Source of the DNA: Paenibacillus_I sp035510375
Lineage (GTDB): Bacteria > Bacillota > Bacilli > Paenibacillales > Paenibacillaceae
Length of the DNA: 64,000 nt
Reading direction: 5' to 3' (one strand)
Assembly (NCBI RefSeq): GCF_035510375.1
Contig: NZ_DATKHG010000006.1
Shown here: piece after piece, positions 24,194 through 32,714 of the stretch
How positions within the stretch are numbered: the stretch's first letter is position 1
Layout of the letters: the number at the start of each line of letters is the position of its first letter
Program-made: the position numbers and the translations under genes
Notes under the pieces: model-generated
Databases searched by the model: none
Told to the model about the DNA's origin: nothing
Seen by the model: the letters and a program-made list of their open reading frames with translations, nothing else

Positions 24194-25228
24194 TCAGCGT
24201 CCCCCTTCCGTGCCTGCATCATCCGCGTAGACGTGCCGCAAAATGTCCTCAGGTGCGGGGAACGGCGCCTTGTCCGCATACTCGATCGCCTCGTCCATCA
24301 TCCGGTTAACGTCCTTAAGCAAGGCGGCTTCCTTCTCCTCGTCCCACAAGCCGCACTCAATCAAATATTCCTTATATTTCCGAACGCCGTCCTTGTCGCG
24401 GTGAGCGTCGATTTCCTCTTTCGTCCGGTAAGCCAAATCGTTGTCGGACGTCGAATGCGGCGACATCCGGTACATGACCGCCTCGATGAGCGTCGGTCCA
24501 TCCCCGGCCACGGCGCGGTCGCGCGCTTCCTTCACGACGCGGTACACCTCAAGCGCATCGTTGCCGTCTACCTTGTACCCCGGAAAGCCGTAGCCGAGCG
24601 CCCGGTCGCTGATATGGCCGGCGACCTGCTTGTGCAGCGGGACGGAAATCGCATACTGGTTATTTTCGCACATGAAGATGACCGGCAGCTTGTGAACGCC
24701 GGCGAAATTGCAGCCCTCGTGAAAATCGCCCTGGTTGCTCGAGCCGTCACCGAACGTCACGAAGGACACGATCGGCTTGCGCTTCAGCTTGGCCGCGTAG
24801 GCTATCCCCACGGCATGCGGCACCTGCGTCGTGACCGGGCTCGAACCCGTAACGATGCGGAGCTTTTTGCTCCCGAAATGTCCGGGCATCTGTCTGCCTC
24901 CGCTGTTCGGGTCCTCCGCTTTGGCGAATACCGACAGCATCAATTCACGCATCGTCATGCCGACCGCCATCACAAATCCGTAGTCGCGGTAATAAGGCAG
25001 AAAATAATCGTTGTCCCGGTCCAGCGCGAACGCCGCCGCCACTTGGGCCGCCTCTTGGCCGATGCCGGACACGTGGAAATTGATTTTGCCCGCCCGCTGC
25101 AGCAGCAGCGACCGTTCGTCATACCTTCTGGCCGTCAGCATCGTGACGTACAATTGCACCGCCGTCTCATCCGTCAGACCGAGCTCCCGATGACGGAACG
25201 CTTGCGTTACCGATCCGGTATTTGCCAT
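24194..25228 (-). CDS. bkdAA: Branched-chain 2-oxoacid dehydrogenase E1 alpha subunit
   Basis: A 344-residue alpha subunit. The thiamine diphosphate motif is GDGSSNQGDFHEGCNFAGV with ENNQYA, and MSPHSTSDNDLAYR is the phosphorylation-loop region typical of branched-chain E1. GGGGAG precedes the ATG at 25228. It has its own promoter region (25229-25368) with a TATAAT box and a FapR-like operator, separating it from lpd. No ptb, bcd or buk genes precede the group, unlike B. subtilis. Confidence 0.92.
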   Translation of the reverse strand: MANTGSVTQAFRHRELGLTDETAVQLYVTMLTARRYDERSLLLQRAGKINFHVSGIGQEAAQVAAAFALDRDNDYFLPYYRDYGFVMAVGMTMRELMLSVFAKAEDPNSGGRQMPGHFGSKKLRIVTGSSPVTTQVPHAVGIAYAAKLKRKPIVSFVTFGDGSSNQGDFHEGCNFAGVHKLPVIFMCENNQYAISVPLHKQVAGHISDRALGYGFPGYKVDGNDALEVYRVVKEARDRAVAGDGPTLIEAVMYRMSPHSTSDNDLAYRTKEEIDAHRDKDGVRKYKEYLIECGLWDEEKEAALLKDVNRMMDEAIEYADKAPFPAPEDILRHVYADDAGTEGGR

Positions 25229-25283
25229 ATTGCAGTCTCCCCTTCCGGCGCAAGAGGGATCATGGAATTTGCTTGATCTGCTC

Positions 25284-25300
25284 TTAACACCAGGTACTAA
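25284..25300 (-). promoter_or_regulatory. FapR-like operator before bkdAA
   Basis: On the minus strand the 17 bp read TTAGTACCTGGTGTTAA, close to the known FapR operator with half-site TTAGTACC and inverted GGTACTAA (6 of 8 in the second arm). It lies about 10-25 bp downstream of the predicted transcript start, where a bound repressor would block transcription. FapR senses malonyl-CoA and represses lipid genes. Confidence 0.6.
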
Positions 25301-25315
25301 TACTTGCCTGTAGCT

Positions 25316-25321
25316 ATTATA
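25316..25321 (-). promoter_or_regulatory. -10 box of the bkdAA promoter
   Basis: A perfect TATAAT on the minus strand lies 88 bp ahead of the bkdAA start codon. The -35 region (TTTCCT at 17 bp) is poor. The FapR-like site follows directly downstream. Confidence 0.5.
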
Positions 25322-25368
25322 ATCCTTCTTACGCAAAAAGGAAAATGAATAAACGCACAGAGCCCGTC

Positions 25369-26793
25369 CTATAAAGCCAGCGATTGCCCGTCGATCGCCA
25401 GCATCGCCTCGCCGAGCGCTTCGGATAATGTCGGATGCGGATGAATCAGCTGGCCCAGTTCCCATACGGAAGCGTTCAGCAGATCGGCCAGCCCCGCCTC
25501 GGATATAAGATCGGTCACATGCGGACCGATCATATGGACGCCGAGCACATCGCCGGAATCGCGGTCGGCCACCACCTTCACGAACCCGTCCGTCTCGCCG
25601 AGTACGATCGCTTTGCCGATCGCCTGGAACGGCATTTTGGCCGTTTTCACCTCATGCCCGTTCGCTCTGGCCTGACTCTCCGTCCAGCCGATCGACGCCG
25701 CTTCCGGGCGCGAGTACACGCATCGCGGAACGCGATGGGCCTCGAACGGAGCATGCTTGGCGCCCGCGATATGCTCGGCGGCCGCGATTCCCTCGTGCGC
25801 CGCGGCATGCGCAAGCTGCACGCCTCCGATGACGTCGCCAATCGCATAAATATGCGGCTCCGTCGTCTGCAAATGCGCATTCACGCGAATAAAGCCGTCC
25901 TGCGTCTGGATATCGGTCGCTTCCAGTCCGATCCCTTCGATATTCGCCTGGCGGCCGACCGATACGAGCATGCGGGCGGCTGTCAGCACCATATTGCCTT
26001 CGCCCGTTTCCGCCTTCACGGTCACGCCTCCATCCTGAACCTCGCACGTATCGGGAAGCAGCCGCACCGAGGTCAGCACCCGGACGCCTCTGCGCCGCAG
26101 CAGCTTTTCGAGCTCGGCCGACACGTCGGCATCCTCGCCCGGAAGCAGGCGCGACGCCGTCTCGACTAACGTAACCTGAACGCCGAAGTCGTTCATCATC
26201 GACGCCCACTCGACGCCGATCACGCCGCCCCCCACGATGAGCAAATCCTTCGGAAGCTCGCCCATCGCCAACGCATCGTCACTGGTCATAATATGTATGC
26301 CGTCATACGGCAGGCCAGGCAGCATCCGCGGACGGGAGCCGGTCGCCACAATCAGGTTTTTCGATACGACCGTCTCCATCTCGCCGTCCGGCAGCTCCAC
26401 GGCCAATGCCCCGCTGCGCGGGGAGAAGATCGAAGGGCCGATAATACGGCCCCTGCCCTGTATGATATCGATGTCATGCTTTTTCATCAAATATTGGAGT
26501 CCCCGGTGCAGCTGGTCGACCGTTTGCCGCTTGCGCTCGGACACCAGATCGTAACGGACCGATGCCGAACCTTCGGTTACGATGCCGTACCGCTGCGCAT
26601 CCTTCACCGTATGATAAACCTCTGCGCTCCGCAGAAGCGATTTACTCGGTATGCAGCCCCGGTGCAGGCAGGTGCCGCCCAACTTGTCCATTTCGATGAC
26701 AGCCGCCTTTTTCCCCAGTTGTGCAGCCCGTATGGCGGCCGTATAGCCGCCCGGACCGCCGCCAAGCACAGCTACGTCCACTTGTATCGTCAT
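25369..26793 (-). CDS. lpd: Dihydrolipoyl dehydrogenase (E3)
   Basis: A 474-residue flavoprotein that reoxidises dihydrolipoyl groups of the branched-chain complex. The FAD loop VAVLGGGPGGYTAA opens the protein, the redox disulfide is in GGTCLHRGCIPSK, a second nucleotide loop is LIVGGGVIGVEWA, and HPHPTLSEA near the C-terminus is the active-site His-Glu pair. The ATG at 26793 follows GGAGG. It is the first gene of the bkd group and equals lpdV by position. Confidence 0.92.
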   Translation of the reverse strand: MTIQVDVAVLGGGPGGYTAAIRAAQLGKKAAVIEMDKLGGTCLHRGCIPSKSLLRSAEVYHTVKDAQRYGIVTEGSASVRYDLVSERKRQTVDQLHRGLQYLMKKHDIDIIQGRGRIIGPSIFSPRSGALAVELPDGEMETVVSKNLIVATGSRPRMLPGLPYDGIHIMTSDDALAMGELPKDLLIVGGGVIGVEWASMMNDFGVQVTLVETASRLLPGEDADVSAELEKLLRRRGVRVLTSVRLLPDTCEVQDGGVTVKAETGEGNMVLTAARMLVSVGRQANIEGIGLEATDIQTQDGFIRVNAHLQTTEPHIYAIGDVIGGVQLAHAAAHEGIAAAEHIAGAKHAPFEAHRVPRCVYSRPEAASIGWTESQARANGHEVKTAKMPFQAIGKAIVLGETDGFVKVVADRDSGDVLGVHMIGPHVTDLISEAGLADLLNASVWELGQLIHPHPTLSEALGEAMLAIDGQSLAL

Positions 26794-26963
26794 CCGACAT
26801 TCGCCTCCGATTCCCTGTGAAGGGCATGTCCGCCCGTTACTATTGTACCTGTTTTTGCTCCCGAAAACATGTGTTAAATGACATATGCCCGGCAAATGGA
26901 CAGTCCATGCCCAAAAAGGTATGATAGGAACGATGTGACGGACGGTTAGGAGGTTCCTTTGGA

Positions 26964-27266
26964 ATGAAGCAAGTCATCGCCAGATTTATCGCCGTTTTGC
27001 TCCTGGTTATCCCCGGTGTGTCTGCGACCTACGGCTTTTTGCTGGTGAAAGCAACCCTGTTCGATTATTTTTCCGGCTTCGGCGCGGAGCAGCCGCCGGA
27101 TTTTCAATGGTTGAAGTTGCTGATTGGCCTCGTGCTGTTTTTCGGAGGCGTCGCGTTCATCGCAGGCTGGATCTTTTTCCGCGACCGCAAACGCAATTAT
27201 GTCGCCCCCCGCTTCAAAGCGAAAAGACCCCGCCCGCCGCGGCCGGATCGCGACGGTTCACAATAA
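26964..27266 (+). CDS. yqzF: YqzF family membrane protein (DUF2627)
   Basis: A 100-residue protein with two transmembrane segments (about 7-27 and 51-72) and a basic proline-rich tail. Size, topology and position between the bkd genes and spo0A match YqzF/DUF2627. AGGAGG is placed before the ATG. Function unknown. It is divergent from lpd and convergent with spo0A. Confidence 0.8.
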   Translation: MKQVIARFIAVLLLVIPGVSATYGFLLVKATLFDYFSGFGAEQPPDFQWLKLLIGLVLFFGGVAFIAGWIFFRDRKRNYVAPRFKAKRPRPPRPDRDGSQ

Positions 27267-27282
27267 TGATTTACAGAATTGA

Positions 27283-27327
27283 AAGGGCTGCGGCAAAATC
27301 GCGTTTAAGCGTTCTGCCGCAGCCCTT
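27283..27327. terminator. Bidirectional terminator between yqzF and spo0A
   Basis: AAGGGCTGCGGCA (27283-27295) pairs perfectly with TGCCGCAGCCCTT (27315-27327). It lies between the ends of two convergent genes and can serve both. Confidence 0.8.
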
Positions 27328-27385
27328 CTTCCACACGGTGACGATACATTCATTCCTCAGGCTATTCGTAAAAGCAGGGTTCTCC

Positions 27386-28195
27386 TCAGGAAACCTTATG
27401 CTCGATCCGCAGCTTGTCCGCGACCATCGCGATGAACTCGCTGTTGGTCGGCTTGGACTTGCTGATGTTGATCGTGTAGCCGAACAAATGGCTGATGGAG
27501 TCGATGTTGCCGCGCGTCCAGGCCACTTCGATCGCATGGCGGATCGCGCGTTCAACGCGGGAAGGCGTCGTCTTGAACTTTTCGGCAATCGCCGGATACA
27601 GCGTCTTGGTGATCGCGCCGAGGATCTCGATGTTGTTGTACACCATCGTGATCGCCTCGCGCAAGTACTGATACCCTTTAATATGCGCAGGCACGCCGAT
27701 TTCATGTATGATGCTGGTGATATTTGCGTCGAGATTTTTGCCTTTGGCCAGCGGCACGACGTTCGATTTCGGGAGCATGCCGCTGTTGTAGTTCGACGGG
27801 GAGACGACGGCTTGATTGCCGACCAGCTGGCGGATCCGGTTCGCGAGAATTTCCATATCGAATGGCTTCAATATGTAGTACGATGCGCCAAGCTGAACCG
27901 CTTTCTGAGTGATGTTCTCCTGTCCGAAAGCGGTAAGCATGATGATCTTCGGCATCGGGTTCAGATTCATATCGCGCAGGCGCTCCAGCACGCCGAGGCC
28001 GTCTAGATGCGGCATAATGATGTCCAAAATAAGAATGTCCGGCGCTTTGCGCGATTCTTCAAGCAAACGCAGCACTTCTTCGCCGTTATAAGCGACGCCG
28101 GTAACGGTCATATCGGTTTGTTCAGAGATATACTCGGACAACAAATTCGTGAATTCTCGATTATCGTCAGCCAGCAAAACTTCGATTCTTTGCAA
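27386..28195 (-). CDS. spo0A: Sporulation master regulator Spo0A
   Basis: A 269-residue response regulator. The receiver domain has the acidic pair D10-D11, the phosphorylated D58 (LILDIIMPHLDG), the threonine in MLTAFG and the lysine in YYILKPFD. The C-terminal Spo0A domain carries the helix-turn-helix near PSRVERAIRHAIEVAW. Translation starts at TTG (28195) with GGGAGG 9 nt upstream. The upstream region contains three perfect 0A boxes and a sigma-H type promoter, so autoregulation as in B. subtilis is likely. A Spo0E-like phosphatase for this protein is encoded at 1796. Confidence 0.97.
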   Translation of the reverse strand: MQRIEVLLADDNREFTNLLSEYISEQTDMTVTGVAYNGEEVLRLLEESRKAPDILILDIIMPHLDGLGVLERLRDMNLNPMPKIIMLTAFGQENITQKAVQLGASYYILKPFDMEILANRIRQLVGNQAVVSPSNYNSGMLPKSNVVPLAKGKNLDANITSIIHEIGVPAHIKGYQYLREAITMVYNNIEILGAITKTLYPAIAEKFKTTPSRVERAIRHAIEVAWTRGNIDSISHLFGYTINISKSKPTNSEFIAMVADKLRIEHKVS

Positions 28196-28253
28196 GGTGT
28201 GAGTCCTCCCTTAATATAGTCGTTAATTCATGTTCAATTCCTTTCCTCGTAAC

Positions 28254-28289
28254 GTTTTCGACACCCCTTACCGAAATCCTTCTGTCGAA
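28254..28289 (-). promoter_or_regulatory. Sigma-H type promoter of spo0A flanked by two 0A boxes
   Basis: On the minus strand GAAGGATTT (28282-28274) and GTCGAAAAC (28262-28254) are 11 bp apart, fitting the sigma-H consensus RnAGGAwWW-N11/12-RnnGAAT with one mismatch. A perfect 0A box (TTCGACA) abuts the -35 element at 28289-28283 and another (TGTCGAA) overlaps the -10 element at 28263-28257. Confidence 0.6.
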
Positions 28290-28389
28290 TATTATTTTTT
28301 CTTTACTTTTTTTCAGGTCGTGATTTATAATATATAATTTATTACATTAAACGAGTAATTCTGAAACATTTCGCTTAAATTCTTATTTA

Positions 28390-28396
28390 TTCGACA
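28390..28396 (-). promoter_or_regulatory. Distal 0A box of spo0A
   Basis: A third perfect 0A box (TGTCGAA on the minus strand) lies about 110 bp upstream of the sigma-H type promoter, between it and the spoIVB terminator. Confidence 0.5.
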
Positions 28397-28401
28397 AAAT
28401 G

Positions 28402-28438
28402 AAAAGCTTAGGGCGCGTTCATCCCGCCTTAAGCTTTT
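28402..28438 (-). terminator. Terminator hairpin at the end of spoIVB
   Basis: AAAAGCTTA (28402-28410) pairs with TAAGCTTTT (28430-28438), with GC-rich inner pairs. The stem overlaps the spoIVB stop codon. It separates spoIVB from the spo0A control region. Confidence 0.7.
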
Positions 28439-29753
28439 GGCTTTCCGTTTGCAGCAAAATGCCCGCATCCCTCAGCATCCACTCGATGAAGCAACCGTAC
28501 CCGGATGAAGGATCGTTGACGAAAACATGTGTCACTGCGCCGACCAGCTTTCCATCCTGTATGATCGGGCTTCCCGACATGCCTTGAACGATGCCACCTG
28601 TCTGTGCAAGCAGCTTCTTGTCGGTGATCTTAATGACCATGCCTTTCGTGGCAGGCGATGTCTGTTTGGATACATGCGTAATCTCGATATCGAAACGTTC
28701 GACCCGCTGGCCGCCTACAACCGTCAAAATTTCAGCGGGGCCTTCCTTGACCTCCTCCGCGAAAGCGACCGGAACCGGTTCGCCGGCATAAGCGGGCTGG
28801 GGCAGTTCCTTCATTCGCCCGAAAATTCCGAATGCCGTATTGCGCTCAACGTTGCCCAGCACTTTCCCTTCTCTGATGAATTGCGCCCGTTTCTCGCCCG
28901 GCTCGCCGCTCGAGCTCTTGTTGATCGAGGTGACGCTCGACTGTACGACCTGGCCTTCTCCGACCTCAATAGGCGACTGGGTATCCATATCCGTGATGAC
29001 ATGGCCGAGTGCTCCGTACACGCCCTGATCCGGCGCATAAAAGGTCAGCGTTCCGACTCCGGCGGCCGAATCGCGGATATATAACCCGAGCCTCCACGCC
29101 TTGTCCTCGCTGTCGTACGCCGGCCGTATTTCTTTCCTGAGCAGCTGACCGCCGCGCCGAACTTGAAGCTTCAGCGTCGTTCCCGCTTCGCCCGCCTTCT
29201 CTACGATCGAGGCCATTTTGGCAACATCGTTCAAACGACCGCCGTTGACGGAAACGATCAAATCGCCAAGCCGAATGCCCCCTAGCTGGCCTGGCGATAC
29301 CTGCGCGCCCCCGGTCACGCGAACCTGATGGTGCCCCACGACCATAATGCCGGCCGATTTGACCTTAACCCCGATCGTTTGGCCGCCGGGTATCACCTTC
29401 AAATCGGGAACGACTGTCAGTCTTACGGTCTTAAAAGGGATCGAACCGAATAATTTCAGTGTCATTTCGGTACTGCCGCTGCGGCCCGGAAACAACGAAA
29501 GCGGATTTTTCAAATTCACTTCGGTACTCGCTTTGCGGGAACCGTTCACCCTCACCACGTCGGGATCGACGGTAACGACCGCATGCACCGGCATCTCATA
29601 ATGAAGCTTTTTCTGCTGCCCGGAAAACAACCGAAGCTTTGTCGGAAAGGCGGCATAATGTTGAAACGGGGAGGAGAAGCCGACCAAGCAAACGAAGAAC
29701 ACGAGTACAAGCCCGAACCATCGCTTCCGTTCAGTGGAGTTCAATGATTTCAC
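28419..29753 (-). CDS. spoIVB: SpoIVB peptidase (S55), sigma-K checkpoint protease
   Basis: A 444-residue serine peptidase secreted from the forespore that triggers pro-sigma-K processing. An N-terminal membrane anchor (about 12-28) is followed by a PDZ domain (about 120-205, GGIRLGDLIVSVNGG) and the S55 domain with catalytic H251 in GALGH and the serine of GMSGSP near 393-395. It lies upstream of spo0A as in B. subtilis. I see a GCATA element before it but no complete sigma-F or sigma-G promoter that I would defend. Confidence 0.95.
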   Translation of the reverse strand: MKSLNSTERKRWFGLVLVFFVCLVGFSSPFQHYAAFPTKLRLFSGQQKKLHYEMPVHAVVTVDPDVVRVNGSRKASTEVNLKNPLSLFPGRSGSTEMTLKLFGSIPFKTVRLTVVPDLKVIPGGQTIGVKVKSAGIMVVGHHQVRVTGGAQVSPGQLGGIRLGDLIVSVNGGRLNDVAKMASIVEKAGEAGTTLKLQVRRGGQLLRKEIRPAYDSEDKAWRLGLYIRDSAAGVGTLTFYAPDQGVYGALGHVITDMDTQSPIEVGEGQVVQSSVTSINKSSSGEPGEKRAQFIREGKVLGNVERNTAFGIFGRMKELPQPAYAGEPVPVAFAEEVKEGPAEILTVVGGQRVERFDIEITHVSKQTSPATKGMVIKITDKKLLAQTGGIVQGMSGSPIIQDGKLVGAVTHVFVNDPSSGYGCFIEWMLRDAGILLQTESQKLKAG

Positions 29754-29848
29754 GCTCCCTCAACCATCGCTTCGCCAATGGCGTACCTATAAGGTAACCC
29801 CGCCTTTATGCTTTTATGACCGATAAAAGCTTCCCTAATTGTCTTCCA

Positions 29849-31552
29849 TTACGCCCCTTTCTGCCGTTCGGCCAAGTCGAGCATTTCCTGCGCATGGTGC
29901 CGCGTCTTGCTCGTGACCTCCACGCCGCCAAGCATCCGTGCGAGCTCCTCCACCCGGCCTTCGCCGAGCAGCTCGGTAACGGAGGTCGACGTCCGGTCGC
30001 CCTGGACCGTTTTTCTGATCTCGTAATGATGGTCTGCCATACAAGCCACCTGCGGCAGATGGGTAATCGAGAATATCTGGCAATTGCGCGACAATGCGGA
30101 CATCTTCTCGGCGATCGCTTGCGCCGCCCGGCCGCTGACACCGGTATCGACTTCATCGAACACGAGCACGGGGACGCCGTCGATCTCCGCAAAAATCGTC
30201 TTCATCGCCAGCATAATGCGCGACATCTCACCGCCGGAGGCGATCTTGTTAAGCGGCTTTAACGGTTCGCCGGGGTTCGGCGACAGCATGAACACCGCTT
30301 CGTCCAATCCTTGCGGCGTCAATTTCGTGCCGTTCTCGCCGCCTTGAACCGCATCCAGCTGCACCTTGAAGGAAGTGCGCTCCATCTGCAGGTGTTTGAG
30401 CTCGGCCTCGATCGCCTTGGCCAACCGGTCGGCGGCGTGGCGCCTAAGCTCGGACAAGCCTAAAGCCAGAGCGGTTGCGCGATCCGACAATCGGCGTTCC
30501 TCCTCGCGGAGCGCCTGCAAATGCTCGTCTCGGTTCTCCAGCTTGTCCGCCTCTGCCGCAATCTTCTCATAATAAGCAAGGATGTCCGCAATGGCCTCCC
30601 CGTATTTACGTTTCAAGCCGTTGATCAAATCGAGTCTGTCCTCGATTACGGCCAGACGCTCCGGGTTCGATTCGATACCGTCCCGATAATCGCGAAGCTG
30701 GAATGCGACGTCCTCCGCCTGGTAATAAGCCGACTGCAACTGCTCCAGCAGCGGGTCCAGCACGGATGAATCGTAAGCGCGAATATCCTCCAACCGGGAA
30801 ATCGCTTTACGGATCGCGTCGAGCCCTTTGCTCCCGTTCAGCAGCGAGTATGCCTCGGAAGTATGCTCCATCCTGCGCTCCGCGTGCGACAGCTTTCGCC
30901 TCTCCTCCTGCAGCGCCTCATCCTCTCCGACCTTCAGCTTCGCAGCCGCGATCTCTTCAACCTGAAAACGATACAGATCAAGCATCTGCATATTTTGGCG
31001 CGACGAATCCTCGAGATCCCTTAATTTCGTCCTTGTCTGCTGGTACTGCCTGTAGGCTTCCTGATAAGCCCGCTTCTTCTCGGCAAGCGTATCGCCGGCG
31101 TACATATCCAGCCATTCGAGATGCTGATCGGTGCGGAGCAGCGATTGATGCTCATGCTGCCCGTGAATGTTCACCAAATATTCCCCCGCCTGCCGGAGCA
31201 TCGACAAATTGACGATCTGCCCGTTGATCCGGCTGACGCTTTTGCCCTGGGCGGACAGTTCCCGCCGGACAACCAGCATTTCCTCCGGATCGGCGTCGAT
31301 TCCGAGCGCGGACAGCACGCTCCACAGCCGGTGATCCGGGCGCACGTCGAACAATGCCTCGATCTCGGCTTTGTCGCAGCCGTACCGCACCATGTCGGAC
31401 GATCCTCTGCCGCCGATGACGAGACTGAGGGCATCGATCAGAATCGATTTGCCGGCGCCCGTCTCCCCCGTCAGCACGTGAAACCCTTCATGATAGTTGA
31501 CGGATACCTGTTCAATTACGGCCAAATTGCGTATGGACAACTCGCGAAGCAT
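29849..31552 (-). CDS. recN: DNA repair protein RecN
   Basis: A 567-residue SMC-like ATPase for double-strand break repair. Walker A is GETGAGKS near residue 33, long coiled-coil arms fill about residues 150-380, the signature region is NKIASGGEMSR, and Walker B is VLVFDEVDTGVSG. GGAG at 8 nt favours the ATG at 31552 over the one at 31558. It follows argR by 45 bp. Confidence 0.95.
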   Translation of the reverse strand: MLRELSIRNLAVIEQVSVNYHEGFHVLTGETGAGKSILIDALSLVIGGRGSSDMVRYGCDKAEIEALFDVRPDHRLWSVLSALGIDADPEEMLVVRRELSAQGKSVSRINGQIVNLSMLRQAGEYLVNIHGQHEHQSLLRTDQHLEWLDMYAGDTLAEKKRAYQEAYRQYQQTRTKLRDLEDSSRQNMQMLDLYRFQVEEIAAAKLKVGEDEALQEERRKLSHAERRMEHTSEAYSLLNGSKGLDAIRKAISRLEDIRAYDSSVLDPLLEQLQSAYYQAEDVAFQLRDYRDGIESNPERLAVIEDRLDLINGLKRKYGEAIADILAYYEKIAAEADKLENRDEHLQALREEERRLSDRATALALGLSELRRHAADRLAKAIEAELKHLQMERTSFKVQLDAVQGGENGTKLTPQGLDEAVFMLSPNPGEPLKPLNKIASGGEMSRIMLAMKTIFAEIDGVPVLVFDEVDTGVSGRAAQAIAEKMSALSRNCQIFSITHLPQVACMADHHYEIRKTVQGDRTSTSVTELLGEGRVEELARMLGGVEVTSKTRHHAQEMLDLAERQKGA

Positions 31553-31597
31553 GCGCATATCTCCTTTCCGTTCATGTATCGCCGCCACGGTCAACAG

Positions 31598-32047
31598 TCA
31601 ATTCAAAAGACCCAGCATTCTCTCCACGATTTCCGCGCTTTGCGCTTTGGTCCGGCAAATCAGCAAAATCGTGTCGTCGCCGCAAATCGTACCCATTACT
31701 TCCGGCCATTCCATATTGTCGATAAGAGCGCCGATCGCGTTCGCGGTGCCCGGCAGACACTTCATCACGACCAGGTTGTCCGTGAAGTCGATATGAACGA
31801 AGTTATCGAGCATGGCTCGCTTCAGCTTGTGCACGGGGTTAAATCTGGCCTCCTGGGGCAGCGAATAACGGTATCTCCCGTCCCCCGCCGGCACTTTAAT
31901 CAGCTGCAGTTCCTTGATGTCGCGAGACACGGTAGCCTGCGTCACGTTCAGCCCCGCCTTGCGAAGCGAATCGACCAGCTCGTCCTGCGTCTCCACGACA
32001 TCGTTCCCGATGATTTCCCTTATCTTTAAATGCCGAAATCCTTTCAT
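31598..32047 (-). CDS. argR: Arginine repressor ArgR/AhrC
   Basis: A 149-residue arginine-sensing regulator: winged helix with ATVSRDIKELQLIKV, then the hexamerisation and arginine-binding domain (GTANAIGALIDNMEW, GTICGDDTILLICR). It represses arginine synthesis and activates catabolism. The start codon overlaps the stop of the preceding gene by 4 bp (ATGA). Confidence 0.95.
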   Translation of the reverse strand: MKGFRHLKIREIIGNDVVETQDELVDSLRKAGLNVTQATVSRDIKELQLIKVPAGDGRYRYSLPQEARFNPVHKLKRAMLDNFVHIDFTDNLVVMKCLPGTANAIGALIDNMEWPEVMGTICGDDTILLICRTKAQSAEIVERMLGLLN

Positions 32048-32529
32048 TCGTTATCCCCCCGTGACGGCTCTCCGATAATAAATGTGATCGTCCTTATCGA
32101 TTTCTCTCTGGAATCGATGAACAGAATGCCCGACGCGGAAGGCACAAGCAAGGCGTACATAAACAATCGGTCCCTGACGCCGCTGCCTGTCCAATCCATC
32201 GGCATTCGATCGCGCGCTGTCTTGACCAGATACGTCTTACCGTCCTTCTCGGCGACGTAATCGATGAACAGCCGGCTGCGGAGCGGCTGGCCGTCGAGCC
32301 CGATCGTAATCGGCACCCTGTGCTTGCCGGATACGACGTCATAGCCGTTGTCCTCCAGAAAGCGGATTTGCTCGTCATCGGGCTCCAGCACGCCGCCCTT
32401 GCCGAGCAAATAAATCCGGCTCGCGGGCGGTTGGTGCAGCCATACGTAAAAGCGCCGAAAAAGCCATGCCGCCAGCAGCGCGCCGGCCACCAGCATAATC
32501 AACCAATCGATACCTTGCACAACGACCAT
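32044..32529 (-). CDS. Membrane-anchored protein of unknown function (161 aa)
   Basis: I do not recognise this protein with confidence. It has one N-terminal transmembrane segment (WLIMLVAGALLAAWLF) and a soluble domain of about 120 residues. The stretch RLFIDYVAEKDGKTYLVKTARDR resembles in rhythm the D...xxK core of PD-(D/E)XK enzymes, but the usual acidic residue before K is missing. The start is unsure: ATG at 32529 is only 2 nt from GGGAGG, and a GTG at 32520 is better spaced. It is coupled to argR by a 4-bp overlap and begins after the tlyA terminator. It does not belong to the argR-tlyA order I know from B. subtilis. Confidence 0.7.
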   Translation of the reverse strand: MVVVQGIDWLIMLVAGALLAAWLFRRFYVWLHQPPASRIYLLGKGGVLEPDDEQIRFLEDNGYDVVSGKHRVPITIGLDGQPLRSRLFIDYVAEKDGKTYLVKTARDRMPMDWTGSGVRDRLFMYALLVPSASGILFIDSREKSIRTITFIIGEPSRGDNE

Positions 32530-32659
32530 CGCCTCCCTGCACGGATTACGATGTATGTTTCGCGGGGCGGGAACCAATTTCCTGTTTCCCCCGATACGAA
32601 CGTTTGTTTGTGCCAAGTATAGCAGATTTTGACGGCGAGCACCAGTTGAAAATGGCAAG

Positions 32660-32691
32660 AAAAAAAGATGACCGGCGCGGCGTCGCGCCGG
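32660..32691 (-). terminator. Terminator of tlyA
   Basis: CCGGCGCG (32672-32679) pairs with CGCGCCGG (32684-32691) around a 4-nt loop, followed by seven T on the minus strand. It ends the nusB-to-tlyA gene run and separates it from argR-recN. Confidence 0.9.
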
Positions 32692-32714
32692 CAATCATCT
32701 CTTTGATTCAACGT

